DNA from: Nitrospira sp.
GTDB taxonomy: Bacteria; Nitrospirota; Nitrospiria; Nitrospirales; Nitrospiraceae
Direction: 5' to 3'
DNA length: 64,000 bases
Assembly: GCA_030123605.1 (NCBI GenBank)
Contig: CP126123.1
Span: 2,646,001 to 2,710,000, forward strand
In this document: positions 55,095 through 64,000 of the stretch, one piece after another
How the letters are laid out: every line of letters starts with the position of its first letter
How positions within the stretch are numbered: position 1 is the stretch's first letter
Translations under genes and position numbers: made by a program
The notes under the pieces: model-generated
What the model was told of the DNA's origin: nothing
Databases searched by the model: none
Seen by the model: only the letters and a program-made list of their open reading frames with translations

Positions 55095-56801
55095 ATGACG
55101 ACCCGCCTCGACGCAGCTCACATTCCGAACAGCGAGACCATCGACCGAACGTTCGACGACCTGGCAAACAGCCACACCATCGAACGTATCTGGACAAGGG
55201 ACCATACCCTCTGGAAACCGGACCCGACCGAGATCGACAACCGGTTGGGCTGGCTGACGGTCCTCGACCACATGCAGGACGGGCTGGCCGACTTACAGAC
55301 CTTTGCGCAGGCCACCCGCGAAGCTCGCACAACCGATGTCGTCCTCCTCGGTATGGGGGGAAGCAGCCTGGGACCTGAAGTCCTGCGCTGCACCTTCGGT
55401 TCGACGAAGGGCTTTCCTCGACTCTGGGTGTTGGATTCGACCGTCCCAGGATGGGTGCGCCGCGTCACGGAGACAATTCAACCGGCGCGAACGCTGTTCC
55501 TTGTCGCGAGCAAATCAGGCGGAACCATCGAAGTCATGTCGCTCTTCGCCCACTTCTGGGAACTCGTCCACCGAACCAAGGGAAATCGAGGCGGGGCCCA
55601 GTTCGTCGCCATTACCGATCCTGCGACAGGGCTGGAACAACTCGCGCGTGAGCGTGGATTCTGGCGCACCTTCACCAATCCGCCGGATATTGGCGGGCGG
55701 TATTCAGTTCTGTCCTATTTCGGCTTGGTTCCGGCCGCCTTGATGGGATCGGACGTGGGGAAACTCCTTGCGCGAGCCCACGCCATGCGTGAAGCCTGCC
55801 GCCACACAGCCCCAGTGCAGGACAATCCGGGAGCTGCGCTCGGAGGCGTGATGGGAACCATGGCCCGAGCAGGACGAGACAAGATCACTCTCATCACCTC
55901 ACCGGTCCTCAATTCATTCGGGCTTTGGGTAGAGCAACTGCTCGCCGAAAGCACCGGCAAGGAAGGAACCGGCCTCGTCCCAGTGGCAGGAGAGCCGCTC
56001 GCCGCCCCGAAGGCCTATGGAGCAGACCGAGTCTTCGTTTATCTTCGCCTGAAAGGTGATCGAAATACCTCACTGGACCGAGCCGTGGCCGCCTTGCAAC
56101 GAACCGGGCATCCGGTCCTGCGACTCGACTTGAAAGATCGTTACGATCTGGGCGGCGAGTTTTTTCGTTGGGAATTCGCTACTGCCATCGCGGGGCATAT
56201 CCTCGGCATCCATCCGTTCGATCAGCCCAACGTTCAGGAGAGCAAAGACAATACCGGTCGGGTTCTGAAAGAGGTGGAAACAACGGGAGCCTTACCGACA
56301 CTGCCTGTTTCACCCCCTAAACAGGCCCTGACCCAATTGCTTGCTCAAGCGGCGCCGAACCGATACCTGTCCATTCTGGCCTACACCACTCCTTCCCCCC
56401 AAGTGGAAGCGGCTTTGCGAGCCCTGCGAAAGGCCGTCATGCTTCGGCATCACATAGCCACGACAGCCGGATATGGCCCCCGTTACTTGCATTCCACGGG
56501 GCAATTGCACAAGGGAGGTCCGAATAGCGGCCTCTTTCTCGAATTCGTCGATACGATGAAGCCAGATATCCCGGTCCCAGGGAAATTCTATTCCTTCGGC
56601 ACGTTGGCCCAGGCACAGGCCCTCGGCGACCTCCAATCGCTGCACACACACCAACGTCCGGCCGAGCGCATCGCACTTGGACGAAACCCCGCTGACACCA
56701 TTCGAAGCCTCGTGGCCGTTCTTTCAGTGTCCGGTATCGCCCGGCGCCCGAGTCCCGCCCCGAAGAAACAGGTCGCCACGAAACGTCGCTCACGCCGTTA
56801 A
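55095..56801 (+). CDS. pgi: Glucose-6-phosphate isomerase
   Basis: Pgi interconverts glucose 6-phosphate and fructose 6-phosphate. Residues ~85-220 have GMGGSSLGPEV, LDSTVPGWV and ASKSGGTIE, the sugar-phosphate binding motifs; ESKDNTGRVL and RYLHSTGQLHKGGPN are catalytic-site regions. It belongs to the isomerase type that is fused to transaldolase in some bacteria, here as a separate 568-residue protein. ATG 55095 has AAAGGAAGAG upstream (a longer frame from 55053 lacks one). One base separates it from pgl. Confidence 0.94.
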   Translation: MTTRLDAAHIPNSETIDRTFDDLANSHTIERIWTRDHTLWKPDPTEIDNRLGWLTVLDHMQDGLADLQTFAQATREARTTDVVLLGMGGSSLGPEVLRCTFGSTKGFPRLWVLDSTVPGWVRRVTETIQPARTLFLVASKSGGTIEVMSLFAHFWELVHRTKGNRGGAQFVAITDPATGLEQLARERGFWRTFTNPPDIGGRYSVLSYFGLVPAALMGSDVGKLLARAHAMREACRHTAPVQDNPGAALGGVMGTMARAGRDKITLITSPVLNSFGLWVEQLLAESTGKEGTGLVPVAGEPLAAPKAYGADRVFVYLRLKGDRNTSLDRAVAALQRTGHPVLRLDLKDRYDLGGEFFRWEFATAIAGHILGIHPFDQPNVQESKDNTGRVLKEVETTGALPTLPVSPPKQALTQLLAQAAPNRYLSILAYTTPSPQVEAALRALRKAVMLRHHIATTAGYGPRYLHSTGQLHKGGPNSGLFLEFVDTMKPDIPVPGKFYSFGTLAQAQALGDLQSLHTHQRPAERIALGRNPADTIRSLVAVLSVSGIARRPSPAPKKQVATKRRSRR

Positions 56802-56802
56802 C

Positions 56803-57582
56803 ATGTCACGCGCTCCAGAGATCCACATCTTCGCAGATGCTCAGGAACTTGCCCGCGAGGCAGCGGACCTTTTCTTGAGGGTGGGCGACCGGGCGATTGC
56901 CGAGTGCGGGCGCTTTCTCGTAGCCCTCTCGGGAGGCTCGACTCCGAAAGCCCTCTATTCGATCCTCGCAAGTCCTGAATACGCGCCGCGGTTGGATTGG
57001 AGCAAGGTCCAATTTCTGTTCGGCGATGAACGGAACGTTCCGCCTTCACATGTGGACAGCAATTTCGCGATGGCGGACAAGGTACTGTTCGCACCGCTAC
57101 GCATCCCGGCGGCGCAGATCCATCGAATGAGGGGAGAAGGTCAGTCGGAAACCGCAGCCGCTCAGTATGAGGACAGCCTCCGCCGCCTCACCGCTGCCTC
57201 AGGACCCTGGCCGAAGTTGGACCTTGTCCTGCTCGGAATGGGCCAGGATGGCCACACTGCGTCACTCTTCCCGGGCACGCCTTCCCTGCATGAACGCACC
57301 AGGTGGGTGGTCCCCAGTCTCTCCCCGCAGGGTACCAGATCGCGTCTCACCCTTACCCTAGGTGTGATCAATCACGCGACTGTGATACTGTTCCTCGTCA
57401 CTGGTGCAAACAAGGCCACGGTTGTGCGAAGCGTGGTTGAGCCACGACCAAGCGACCAAATCACCTACCCCGCCGCGTTGGTCAGGCCGGACACCGGGCG
57501 GCTGCTGTGGTATCTGGATCAGACCGCAGCATCTGAATTGACCCTGGCTCGGCAAAAACGTGATCGCGAGGGGAATACATGA
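56803..57582 (+). CDS. pgl: 6-phosphogluconolactonase
   Basis: Pgl hydrolyses 6-phosphogluconolactone in the oxidative pentose phosphate pathway. The 259-residue protein has ALSGGSTPKALYSIL, FLFGDERNVPP and LGMGQDGHTASLFPG, all conserved. ATG 56803 follows the pgi stop by one base; the frame upstream lies inside pgi. Its stop overlaps the glk start by four bases. Confidence 0.96.
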   Translation: MSRAPEIHIFADAQELAREAADLFLRVGDRAIAECGRFLVALSGGSTPKALYSILASPEYAPRLDWSKVQFLFGDERNVPPSHVDSNFAMADKVLFAPLRIPAAQIHRMRGEGQSETAAAQYEDSLRRLTAASGPWPKLDLVLLGMGQDGHTASLFPGTPSLHERTRWVVPSLSPQGTRSRLTLTLGVINHATVILFLVTGANKATVVRSVVEPRPSDQITYPAALVRPDTGRLLWYLDQTAASELTLARQKRDREGNT

Positions 57583-58664
57583 TTCTGGCAGGCGATATCG
57601 GAGGCACGAAAACCAATCTGGCACTCTATGACTGGACGACCGAACGGGTCGAGCCGATCCGCGAGGACAGCTTCCACAGCGCAGACTACAAAACCCTCGA
57701 AGGAATCGTGGAAGAATTCCTCAGCGTTCCGCCGCCCAAACCGTCCGTCGACGGTGATCCCGCGGATGGAGCCGACGTTGAGGCCGGAGCAGAGGCCGAG
57801 AAGAAAGCAGAGCCACCATCCGAACCGCTCACATTGACGGCGGCCTGCTTCGGCGTGGCGGGACCGGTCATCGACAATCGCTGCCGCACGACCAACCTTC
57901 CCTGGGTCATCGAGGGGGCTGCCCTCGCACAACGATTCGACATCCCCCAGGTGCAGCTGCTCAACGACCTCGAAGCCACCGCCCACGGTATCCTACTCCT
58001 GCGCTCCGACGAACTGGTGGTCCTAAACGCCGGCGCTCCGCCCAAGAAGAAACAGGCTCTGGCACTGATCGCGGCGGGAACCGGCCTCGGCGAATGCATC
58101 CTCTATTGGGACGGCACCCGCTACCGTCCCATGCCGTCGGAAGGCGGCCATACCGACTTTGCCCCGAACAGCGACAGCGAGATCGAATTGCTTCGCCACC
58201 TGCGCGGCAGCTATCTCCACGTCAGTTACGAACGCATCGTCTCCGGCCCTGGGCTGCATGCCATCTACGAATACCTGCGCGACACCAAGAAAAACGAACC
58301 GACTTGGCTGGCGGAAAAGATCAAGGTAGGAAATCCGGCCGCAGAGATTGCCGAGGCTGGCCTCAAAGGACAGGCTGAGATCGCCAAACAGGCCCTGGAG
58401 TTGTTCGCCTCGATTTATGGCGCCGAAGCAGGCAATTTGGCCCTCAAGGCCCTCACGTTGGACGGTGTCTACGTAGCCGGTGGCATTGCGCCCAAACTGC
58501 TGGAAAAACTGCAGGACGGCTCCTTCATGCGCGGCTTCACCAACAAAGGTCGCTATAAACGGATGATGGGCCAGATTCCCGTGAAGGTCGTGACGAACGA
58601 CAAGACCGCCTTGCTCGGCGCCGCATCGGTCGCGGCAGAACTCACCCACGCGCTTTCATCATGA
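57579..58664 (+). CDS. glk: Glucokinase
   Basis: Glk phosphorylates glucose using ATP. The 361-residue protein has the phosphate-1 motif ILAGDIGGTKTNLALYDW, a LLNDLEATAHGI catalytic Asp segment and AAGTGLGE, the adenosine motif. Residues ~52-83 are an acidic/Ala/Pro-rich insert (PKPSVDGDPADGADVEAG...) that other glucokinases lack. It overlaps pgl and rpiA by four bases each. Confidence 0.94.
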   Translation: MILAGDIGGTKTNLALYDWTTERVEPIREDSFHSADYKTLEGIVEEFLSVPPPKPSVDGDPADGADVEAGAEAEKKAEPPSEPLTLTAACFGVAGPVIDNRCRTTNLPWVIEGAALAQRFDIPQVQLLNDLEATAHGILLLRSDELVVLNAGAPPKKKQALALIAAGTGLGECILYWDGTRYRPMPSEGGHTDFAPNSDSEIELLRHLRGSYLHVSYERIVSGPGLHAIYEYLRDTKKNEPTWLAEKIKVGNPAAEIAEAGLKGQAEIAKQALELFASIYGAEAGNLALKALTLDGVYVAGGIAPKLLEKLQDGSFMRGFTNKGRYKRMMGQIPVKVVTNDKTALLGAASVAAELTHALSS

Positions 58665-59371
58665 CAAGCTCGATACCATCCTCCGCCCTCGATACTCAGA
58701 AGCGGCAGGCCGCGCTGAAAGCGACCGACTATGTACGCGACGGCATGGTCGTGGGGCTTGGAACCGGTACCACGTCCAAACATCTGATCATCGCCCTCGG
58801 AGAACGCGTCCGCGCAGGGCTCAAAATTCAGGCCGTGCCGACGTCTCACGACACCGCCGATCTTGCACGACGTTCCGGCATCCCTCTCATCGAATCCGAC
58901 CATGCCTGGACGATCGATGTTGCCATCGACGGCGCCGATCAGGTCGATCCCAGGCTGAATCTCGTGAAGGGAGGCGGAGGCGCCTTGCTCAAGGAGAAAA
59001 TCGTCGCGGCCGCGGCAACACGATTCATCGTGATGGTGGACCACACGAAGCTCGTCCCGGCCCTGGGGGGCAGTTTTCCGCTCCCGATCGAAGTGGTTCC
59101 CTTCGGATGGGGCAGCACGGCGCTGCACATCGAACGGGTGTCGGGGGGCAGGGCGGTGCTACGTGAACGGAACGGCCAAGCCTTTCAGACCGAGGCAGGC
59201 CATGTGATTCTCGACCTGCATCTGCCGCCAATCGACGACCCCATCATCCTTGAAACGGAACTCAACCAGATTCCCGGCATCGTCGAAACCGGTCTGTTCA
59301 TCGGGCGCACCAGCATCCTGATCGTCGGCCATGTGCAGGGTGTCGATGTCACCCATGCCCCCGGTTCATGA
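58661..59371 (+). CDS. rpiA: Ribose-5-phosphate isomerase A
   Basis: RpiA interconverts ribose 5-phosphate and ribulose 5-phosphate. The 236-residue protein has VVGLGTGTTSKHLI, AIDGADQVDPRLNLVKGGGGALLKEK with the catalytic Glu/Asp, and the C-terminal IPGIVETGLFIGR motif. ATG 58661 overlaps the glk stop by four bases. It links glucose phosphorylation to pentose phosphates in this operon. Confidence 0.97.
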   Translation: MTSSIPSSALDTQKRQAALKATDYVRDGMVVGLGTGTTSKHLIIALGERVRAGLKIQAVPTSHDTADLARRSGIPLIESDHAWTIDVAIDGADQVDPRLNLVKGGGGALLKEKIVAAAATRFIVMVDHTKLVPALGGSFPLPIEVVPFGWGSTALHIERVSGGRAVLRERNGQAFQTEAGHVILDLHLPPIDDPIILETELNQIPGIVETGLFIGRTSILIVGHVQGVDVTHAPGS

Positions 59372-62145
59372 ACGACAAGCGCGCCGCCCCTTTGCTGACC
59401 CGCCGGCAAACCGCACTTCTTGCCGCGCGCTCATTCACGAAGGCAATGCTGTGGTTGAGCCTGTGGCCTGACACTGAATCGGTGTTCTTCGTACGAGCGG
59501 CGGAAGGCGCCACGAAGCGACATCACAACAAGGAACAGACGAAAAAGACCATCATGACTTCACCCACGACAGCTCACGATCCGTACCGACTCCCGCGCCA
59601 TGTCATACCCTCTCACTACGACCTGCGGATCGAGCCGGACCTCCAATCGCGTTCGTTCACAGGCCACGAGGTTGTGGCGCTCTCGGTGACCGAACCCACT
59701 GCAGATATCGTGTTGAACGCCGCCGAGTTGGAGATATCGTCCGCCCTCCTGTCCGGTGAAGGCAGTCCGCCCAGCGAAGGGACCGTGCAGATGGACGAAG
59801 ACCTTCAACGCTGCCGCATCACTTTTTCCTCGGTCATTCCGCCGGGCGAATGGAAACTCGCCTTGACGTTCCGCGGCACGTTGAACGACAAGCTGCGCGG
59901 CTTCTACCGCAGCACCTACAAAGATGCGCAGGGCATCATGCATCATCTCGCGGCGACACAATTCGAAGCCACGGACGCGCGACGGGCCTTCCCCTGCTGG
60001 GACGAGCCCCAGTTCAAAGCGATTTTCGCCGTCACCTTGGCCATCGATCCCACCCTGACGGCCATTTCGAATACCAGGATCGTGGACGATCGGCAGGAAG
60101 GAGGCAAGCGGGTCCTCCGGTTCGCGGAGTCCATGAAGATGTCCACCTATCTGGTGGCCTTCATCGTCGGCAAGCTGGAGGCCACGGCCACGATCATGGC
60201 ACAACAGACCCCGGTCCGGCTCTGGTCGGTACCAGGTAAGCAACACCTGACCCCGTTCGGACACGAGATCGCTGTCTACTCACTCAATTTCCTCGCCGAC
60301 TATTACGGAATTCCCTATCCGGGCGACAAACTGGACCTGATCGCCATTCCCGATTTCGCCTCCGGGGCGATGGAAAATCTTGGAGCCATCACCTTTCGCG
60401 AAACCGCGCTGTTGCTCGATCAACGAACCGCCACCCATGCAGAACAGGGACGGATCGCGGACGTGGTCGCCCACGAGAATGCCCACATGTGGTTCGGCGA
60501 CCTCGTGACGATGGCTTGGTGGAACGGGCTCTGGCTCAACGAAGCCTTCGCCACATTCATGGAAATGCTGGTCGTCGATGCTTGGAAACCGGAATGGGAA
60601 CGCTGGACGGCCTTCGGCGTGGCTCGCGCCGCCGCACTGTCGGTAGATGGGCTCGTCAGCACAAGGCCGATTGAATTCCCCGTGCGCGCGCCCAAAGAAG
60701 CCGAGGCGATGTTCGACGTACTGACCTACGAGAAGGGCGCGTCCGTCCTGCGCATGTTGGAGCAGCACATCGGTCCCACGGTCTTCCGAGACGGGGTCCG
60801 CCGGTACCTGACGACCCATGCCTATGGCAACGCGGAAACCACGGACCTCTGGGTCTCTCTCGGCCAAGCCGCAAAGCAGGATGTTCCGACGCTCATGAAC
60901 GAGTGGATCTTCTCTTCGGGCTATCCGTTGGTCTCCTTGCAAGTCGATTCGCTCTCCACGCTGAAGCTGACCCAGCGTCGGTTCACCTATGCGAAGGACG
61001 CCGCGACGACATCGTCCGGAGCAAGCGCCCAACAGTGGCAGGTTCCGATTCAACTGCGTATCACGACCCCCAACGGTAGCGAGACTCAACGCGTCTTGCT
61101 GAGCGATCGCGAGAGCCTTGTCTCCCTGCCTACGAACTGGACCTCGGTGTTGGCGAATGAAGGCGGGCACGGGTTCTATCGCGTTCGTTATAGCCGGGAC
61201 CTACTCGCAAAGCTGCAACAGACCGGCCTGCACCATCTGGCTCCCGTGGAACGATTCAACCTGTTGAACGACACGTGGGCCTCGACCATCGCCGGAATGG
61301 TATCGCCCGCCGACTACCTGGCCTTGACCGAGCACTTCAAGGATGAAAGAGACCCTCATGTCTGGGCCGTGCTGCTGGGCTCTTGCTCCACGATCAACCA
61401 TCTGCTCTCGGAAGAGGACCGCCCGCTGCTGGCCGCCTTCGTACGCGACCGTGTTGCGCCGACCTTCCAAGACCTTGGATGGAGCCCGCATGAAGAGGAA
61501 CGCGATCTCGTGAGGGAGTTGCGCGGGGACATCATTCGCGCCCTCGGGACCTTGGGCCGTGACCAGGAAATCCAAGCCCAGGCGTCGGAAGCCTACGCCG
61601 CCTGGCATCAGCAGGCTCGACAGATCGACCCCAACATCATTCCTGCACTCATCTCGATCCTGGCCTTCACGGGTAACCAGGCTCGCTATGACGAATTCTT
61701 CGATCGTTTCCGCAAGGCGACGACTCCGCAGGAAGAACGGCGTTATCTCTTCTCACTCGCAGCGTTTCGAAAGCCTGAGTTGCTGGAACGGACCTTGACC
61801 AAAACCCTGACCGACGAGATCCGCACCCAGGATGCGCCCTTCCTCGTCAGCGCGCTGCTCCACAATGTCTATATCCGCGAGCAGGCATGGGAGTTCGTGA
61901 AAGGCAATTGGGAGCGAATGGACCGGCTGTTTCCCAAAAGCGGCCTGCGGCGCATGTGCGGCGGCATCGTCGGCCTGTCAACCCCGGAATTGGAGCAGGA
62001 CGTGCGGGCCTTCTTCGCATCTCGCAAGATCGATCTCGGCGGGAAAACCTTGGAACAATACCTGGAGCAATTGCATGTCGCCGTCCTGTTTCGCGAGCGC
62101 GACCGTGGCGCGATCCGAGATGTCCTTACCCGCGTGACCACCTGA
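59368..62145 (+). CDS. M1-family zinc metallopeptidase (aminopeptidase N-like)
   Basis: A 925-residue gluzincin. The substrate-anchoring GAMEN motif is present (SGAMENLGAI) and zinc ligands are HENAH with Glu 18 residues on (LNEAF). The ERAP-like C-terminal helical domain follows. ATG 59368 overlaps the rpiA stop by four bases, as the genes before do, but the recognisable domain starts only after an in-frame ATG at 59554 (MTSPTTAHDPYRLPRHVIPSHYDL), so the first ~62 residues may not be translated. It probably processes small peptides; it has no obvious signal peptide. Confidence 0.92.
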   Translation: MNDKRAAPLLTRRQTALLAARSFTKAMLWLSLWPDTESVFFVRAAEGATKRHHNKEQTKKTIMTSPTTAHDPYRLPRHVIPSHYDLRIEPDLQSRSFTGHEVVALSVTEPTADIVLNAAELEISSALLSGEGSPPSEGTVQMDEDLQRCRITFSSVIPPGEWKLALTFRGTLNDKLRGFYRSTYKDAQGIMHHLAATQFEATDARRAFPCWDEPQFKAIFAVTLAIDPTLTAISNTRIVDDRQEGGKRVLRFAESMKMSTYLVAFIVGKLEATATIMAQQTPVRLWSVPGKQHLTPFGHEIAVYSLNFLADYYGIPYPGDKLDLIAIPDFASGAMENLGAITFRETALLLDQRTATHAEQGRIADVVAHENAHMWFGDLVTMAWWNGLWLNEAFATFMEMLVVDAWKPEWERWTAFGVARAAALSVDGLVSTRPIEFPVRAPKEAEAMFDVLTYEKGASVLRMLEQHIGPTVFRDGVRRYLTTHAYGNAETTDLWVSLGQAAKQDVPTLMNEWIFSSGYPLVSLQVDSLSTLKLTQRRFTYAKDAATTSSGASAQQWQVPIQLRITTPNGSETQRVLLSDRESLVSLPTNWTSVLANEGGHGFYRVRYSRDLLAKLQQTGLHHLAPVERFNLLNDTWASTIAGMVSPADYLALTEHFKDERDPHVWAVLLGSCSTINHLLSEEDRPLLAAFVRDRVAPTFQDLGWSPHEEERDLVRELRGDIIRALGTLGRDQEIQAQASEAYAAWHQQARQIDPNIIPALISILAFTGNQARYDEFFDRFRKATTPQEERRYLFSLAAFRKPELLERTLTKTLTDEIRTQDAPFLVSALLHNVYIREQAWEFVKGNWERMDRLFPKSGLRRMCGGIVGLSTPELEQDVRAFFASRKIDLGGKTLEQYLEQLHVAVLFRERDRGAIRDVLTRVTT

Positions 62146-62273
62146 TACAGTGCTTGCCTTCACCACCGTTTCTCCGATTCCGACGGCCCTCCGATCGAGG
62201 GGTTGTCGCCCATGTCCGCAACCGGCTAGGGTGGGGACAGCACCCCTCCTTTCGCAACGGAGGACCAGCCATC

Positions 62274-62765
62274 ATGACCTCACAGTCCTGTCCCGGCTGC
62301 CGGACAACGAAAATTCGACCAGCTCCTCATCGGTTCCAACGAGATCGACTGCTTGCATTTTTTCGCGTCGTTCCCTTCCGTTGCCAACTTTGCGGGCTTC
62401 GTTTTCGTGCCCTCGCCTGGAACCCCATCCCTCCCACCCAGCGAAACTACGACCGGGTCCCGGTTCTGTATCCGGTCTGGTTTCACACAGCGGTTCCGGC
62501 GACGGCCGGACATGCCTCTCAAGGCATGATCGACGACCTCTCGATTCGAGGTTGTCGCATCCGGAGCAACCGACCGCTTCCCTTGGGAACTCGTCTTCAG
62601 TTGGAGTTCCTTCCCTCGAACCACACCTTTCCCATCACGATCGACGGAGCCGTCGTTCGATCCCGAAGCAAAGATAGGATCGGGCTTCGCTTCGTCGCAT
62701 TGCTTCGTGAGGAGGAGCGGCGGATCAGGCACATTGTAAATCTCAAGTTGCCGGACCGGAAGTGA
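62274..62765 (+). CDS. Zinc-ribbon and PilZ domain protein
   Basis: ATG 62274, with GGAGGA ten bases upstream, gives 163 residues (the frame is open upstream, inside the peptidase gene and beyond). Two CxxC knuckles (CPGC near residue 6 and CQLC near residue 43) suggest a zinc ribbon; then RNYDRVPV and DDLSIRGCRI fit the RxxxR and DxSxxG motifs of PilZ, so it may bind c-di-GMP. This is a second PilZ protein in the window. Confidence 0.8.
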   Translation: MTSQSCPGCRTTKIRPAPHRFQRDRLLAFFRVVPFRCQLCGLRFRALAWNPIPPTQRNYDRVPVLYPVWFHTAVPATAGHASQGMIDDLSIRGCRIRSNRPLPLGTRLQLEFLPSNHTFPITIDGAVVRSRSKDRIGLRFVALLREEERRIRHIVNLKLPDRK

Positions 62766-62770
62766 CAAGT

Positions 62771-62781
62771 CCCCCCCCCCC
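62771..62781. repeat. Run of eleven C residues
   Basis: A homopolymer of 11 C just after the zinc-ribbon/PilZ stop codon, between two genes. Such runs are prone to length variation and to sequencing error. Confidence 0.9.
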
Positions 62782-62828
62782 GCTGGCGGTCCACTCATCT
62801 CATCGCCACGGAGAGACTGCAACAAGCG

Positions 62829-64000
62829 TCATTCATGCCGGAGAATGGTCAGAGGAGGCTGACTGAGAATGTGATAGGTACTGAGAAAACCGACAAGAAG
62901 CGTCAGCAGGACGGTGCACAACAATCCTATGGCGAGCATGGACGGCTCCAACGACCAGGACAATTCCAAGACATACCGCAAAATCGCCCACGAGAAGGCG
63001 CTGGCCAAGACGACGCCGATCACCCCCGCCACACAGCCCAGCAAGGCATACTCGGCTGCAAACGACCGGGCGATCAACGCACGGGTCGCGCCCAGCGCCT
63101 TGAGAATCACCGCTTCGTACAACCGGCGGTAACGCGTCGCAGCCAGGGCGGCCGCCATGACCAGCGCCCCCGTCAACAGACAAAACAGGGCCACCGCGCG
63201 AATGGCCAGCGACAGCCGATCCAGAACCCGCGCAAAGCTACCCAACACCTCGCCGATGTTGATCGCGGTCACATTGGGAAATGCAGCCACCACGGCCGAC
63301 TGCAACGCCGTTTCATCAGAAGGAGAAACCCGGACCGTCGCCACATAGGTCATCGGCGCCCCCTCCAGAGAGCCCGGCGAAAAGATCATGTAGAAATTGG
63401 TCGAGAAGTTTCCCCACTCGACCTTCCTGATATTGCTCACCTCGGCCCGAATGATCGCTCCCTGGATATTCAAGTCGAGGGTCGCACCGATGTCGAGACC
63501 CAGATTTTTTGCGGCGTCCTCCTCGACGGATACCTGCGGCCGCGCAAACATCTGTCCCGGCTTCCACCAGGTGCCTTTGACGATCGTATTGTCCTTGGGC
63601 AACTCATCGAGAAACGTCAGGACATACTCGCGGTTCACATACCAGGATTTCCGCTTCTCCTCTTTCGTTTGATTGGGCTGATCGTCCTGCTCCGCCTCAC
63701 GCTCGGCCTTCATCGTCTGGCCGTTGATCGCATGCAGTCGGGACCGCACGAGCGGCGTCAATTGGGGAACAAGCTCGCCCGTGCGTCGATGGATCAGCGA
63801 TGCAAAGTTCTTCGCCTGATCAGGCTGAATATCGATGAAAAAGAAAGCGGGAGAATCGATCGGCCTGTTCTCTCCCACTTGACGCACCAATGCCTGCTCC
63901 AAGAGGCCGATCGCAAGAATCACCATAACCCCGACGCCGATCGACACCATCATCCCGAGTGTTTGGCCTCCTGGACGTTGGATATTGCCCAGTGCCTGAC
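62829..64000 (-). CDS. FtsX-type ABC transporter permease, 5' end outside window
   Basis: The frame continues to the window edge beyond the possible ATG at 63953: the residues before it (QALGNIQRPGGQTLG) match the usual sequence leading to the membrane helix in YbbP/COG3127-type permeases. From there come a membrane helix (VILAIGLLEQAL), a ~200-residue periplasmic domain, three C-terminal helices (LFCLLTGALVMAAALAA, SFAAEYALLGCVAGVIGVV, AIGLLCTVLLTLLVGFL) and the tail ILSQPPLTILRHE. It probably works with an ATPase (YbbA-like) outside the window; the substrate may be a lipid or lipoprotein. Confidence 0.85.
   Translation of the reverse strand, partial: QALGNIQRPGGQTLGMMVSIGVGVMVILAIGLLEQALVRQVGENRPIDSPAFFFIDIQPDQAKNFASLIHRRTGELVPQLTPLVRSRLHAINGQTMKAEREAEQDDQPNQTKEEKRKSWYVNREYVLTFLDELPKDNTIVKGTWWKPGQMFARPQVSVEEDAAKNLGLDIGATLDLNIQGAIIRAEVSNIRKVEWGNFSTNFYMIFSPGSLEGAPMTYVATVRVSPSDETALQSAVVAAFPNVTAINIGEVLGSFARVLDRLSLAIRAVALFCLLTGALVMAAALAATRYRRLYEAVILKALGATRALIARSFAAEYALLGCVAGVIGVVLASAFSWAILRYVLELSWSLEPSMLAIGLLCTVLLTLLVGFLSTYHILSQPPLTILRHE

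Overview
The window reads as a chromosomal segment of a Gram-negative, GC-rich bacterium. I infer a Nitrospira-like member of the Nitrospirota from the combination of an archaeal-type PheRS, an F1-only atpHAGDC block, a sulfite reductase fused to a TusA-like domain, an Anbu peptidase cluster and several DUF3365 haem proteins. No ribosomal RNA or nitrification gene is present to prove this, so the lineage is an inference. No CRISPR array, insertion sequence, integrase or prophage gene was seen; the region is core chromosome with some accessory islands.

Layout. 1-7.3 kb (minus strand): a sulfate-assimilation operon led by an Rrf2-family regulator behind a good sigma-70 promoter, then sulfite reductase, APS reductase, a TrpD-like protein, CysD and CysN(C), cut by the window edge. 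7.5-8.7 kb: a Fis-type regulator, HU and tRNA-Val. 8.8-11.9 kb: the classical thrS-infC-rpmI-rplT translation operon, with an ATC start inferred for infC. 12-18.4 kb (minus): fmt-rsmB-rpe-pheS-pheT, where PheRS is of the archaeal/eukaryotic type; tRNA-fMet lies divergent to fmt. 18.8-30.6 kb: mixed genes, namely a response-regulator diguanylate cyclase, a beta-helix protein, a TPR protein, anmK, a zinc/manganese ABC transporter, two RluD-type pseudouridine synthases and a PilZ protein. 30.7-36.6 kb: an ATP-grasp / alpha-E / Anbu peptidase cluster flanked by an intact and a frameshifted DUF3365 haem protein, then a methyltransferase.

37-53.3 kb (all minus): the five genes atpHAGDC, mnmA, two bactofilins, parB, parA, rsmG, mnmG, mnmE, yidC, yidD, rnpA and rpmH. 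This is the gene order normally found beside the replication origin, with two parS sites around rsmG and a perfect consensus promoter before rpmH, but dnaA is not next to rpmH. 53.7-62.1 kb (plus): an L,D-transpeptidase-like lipoprotein whose expected catalytic Cys is Ser, then a tightly overlapping sugar-phosphate operon (pgi-pgl-glk-rpiA) ending in an M1 aminopeptidase. The window closes with a zinc-ribbon/PilZ protein and a partial FtsX-type ABC permease.

Most interesting points: a sulfite reductase with two complete siroheme/[4Fe-4S] cysteine sets plus a TusA domain; the Anbu cluster bracketed by haem proteins; tandem bactofilins directly downstream of parAB with a long perfect inverted repeat between them; the Ser-for-Cys transpeptidase; and two 59-residue proteins with good ribosome-binding sites.
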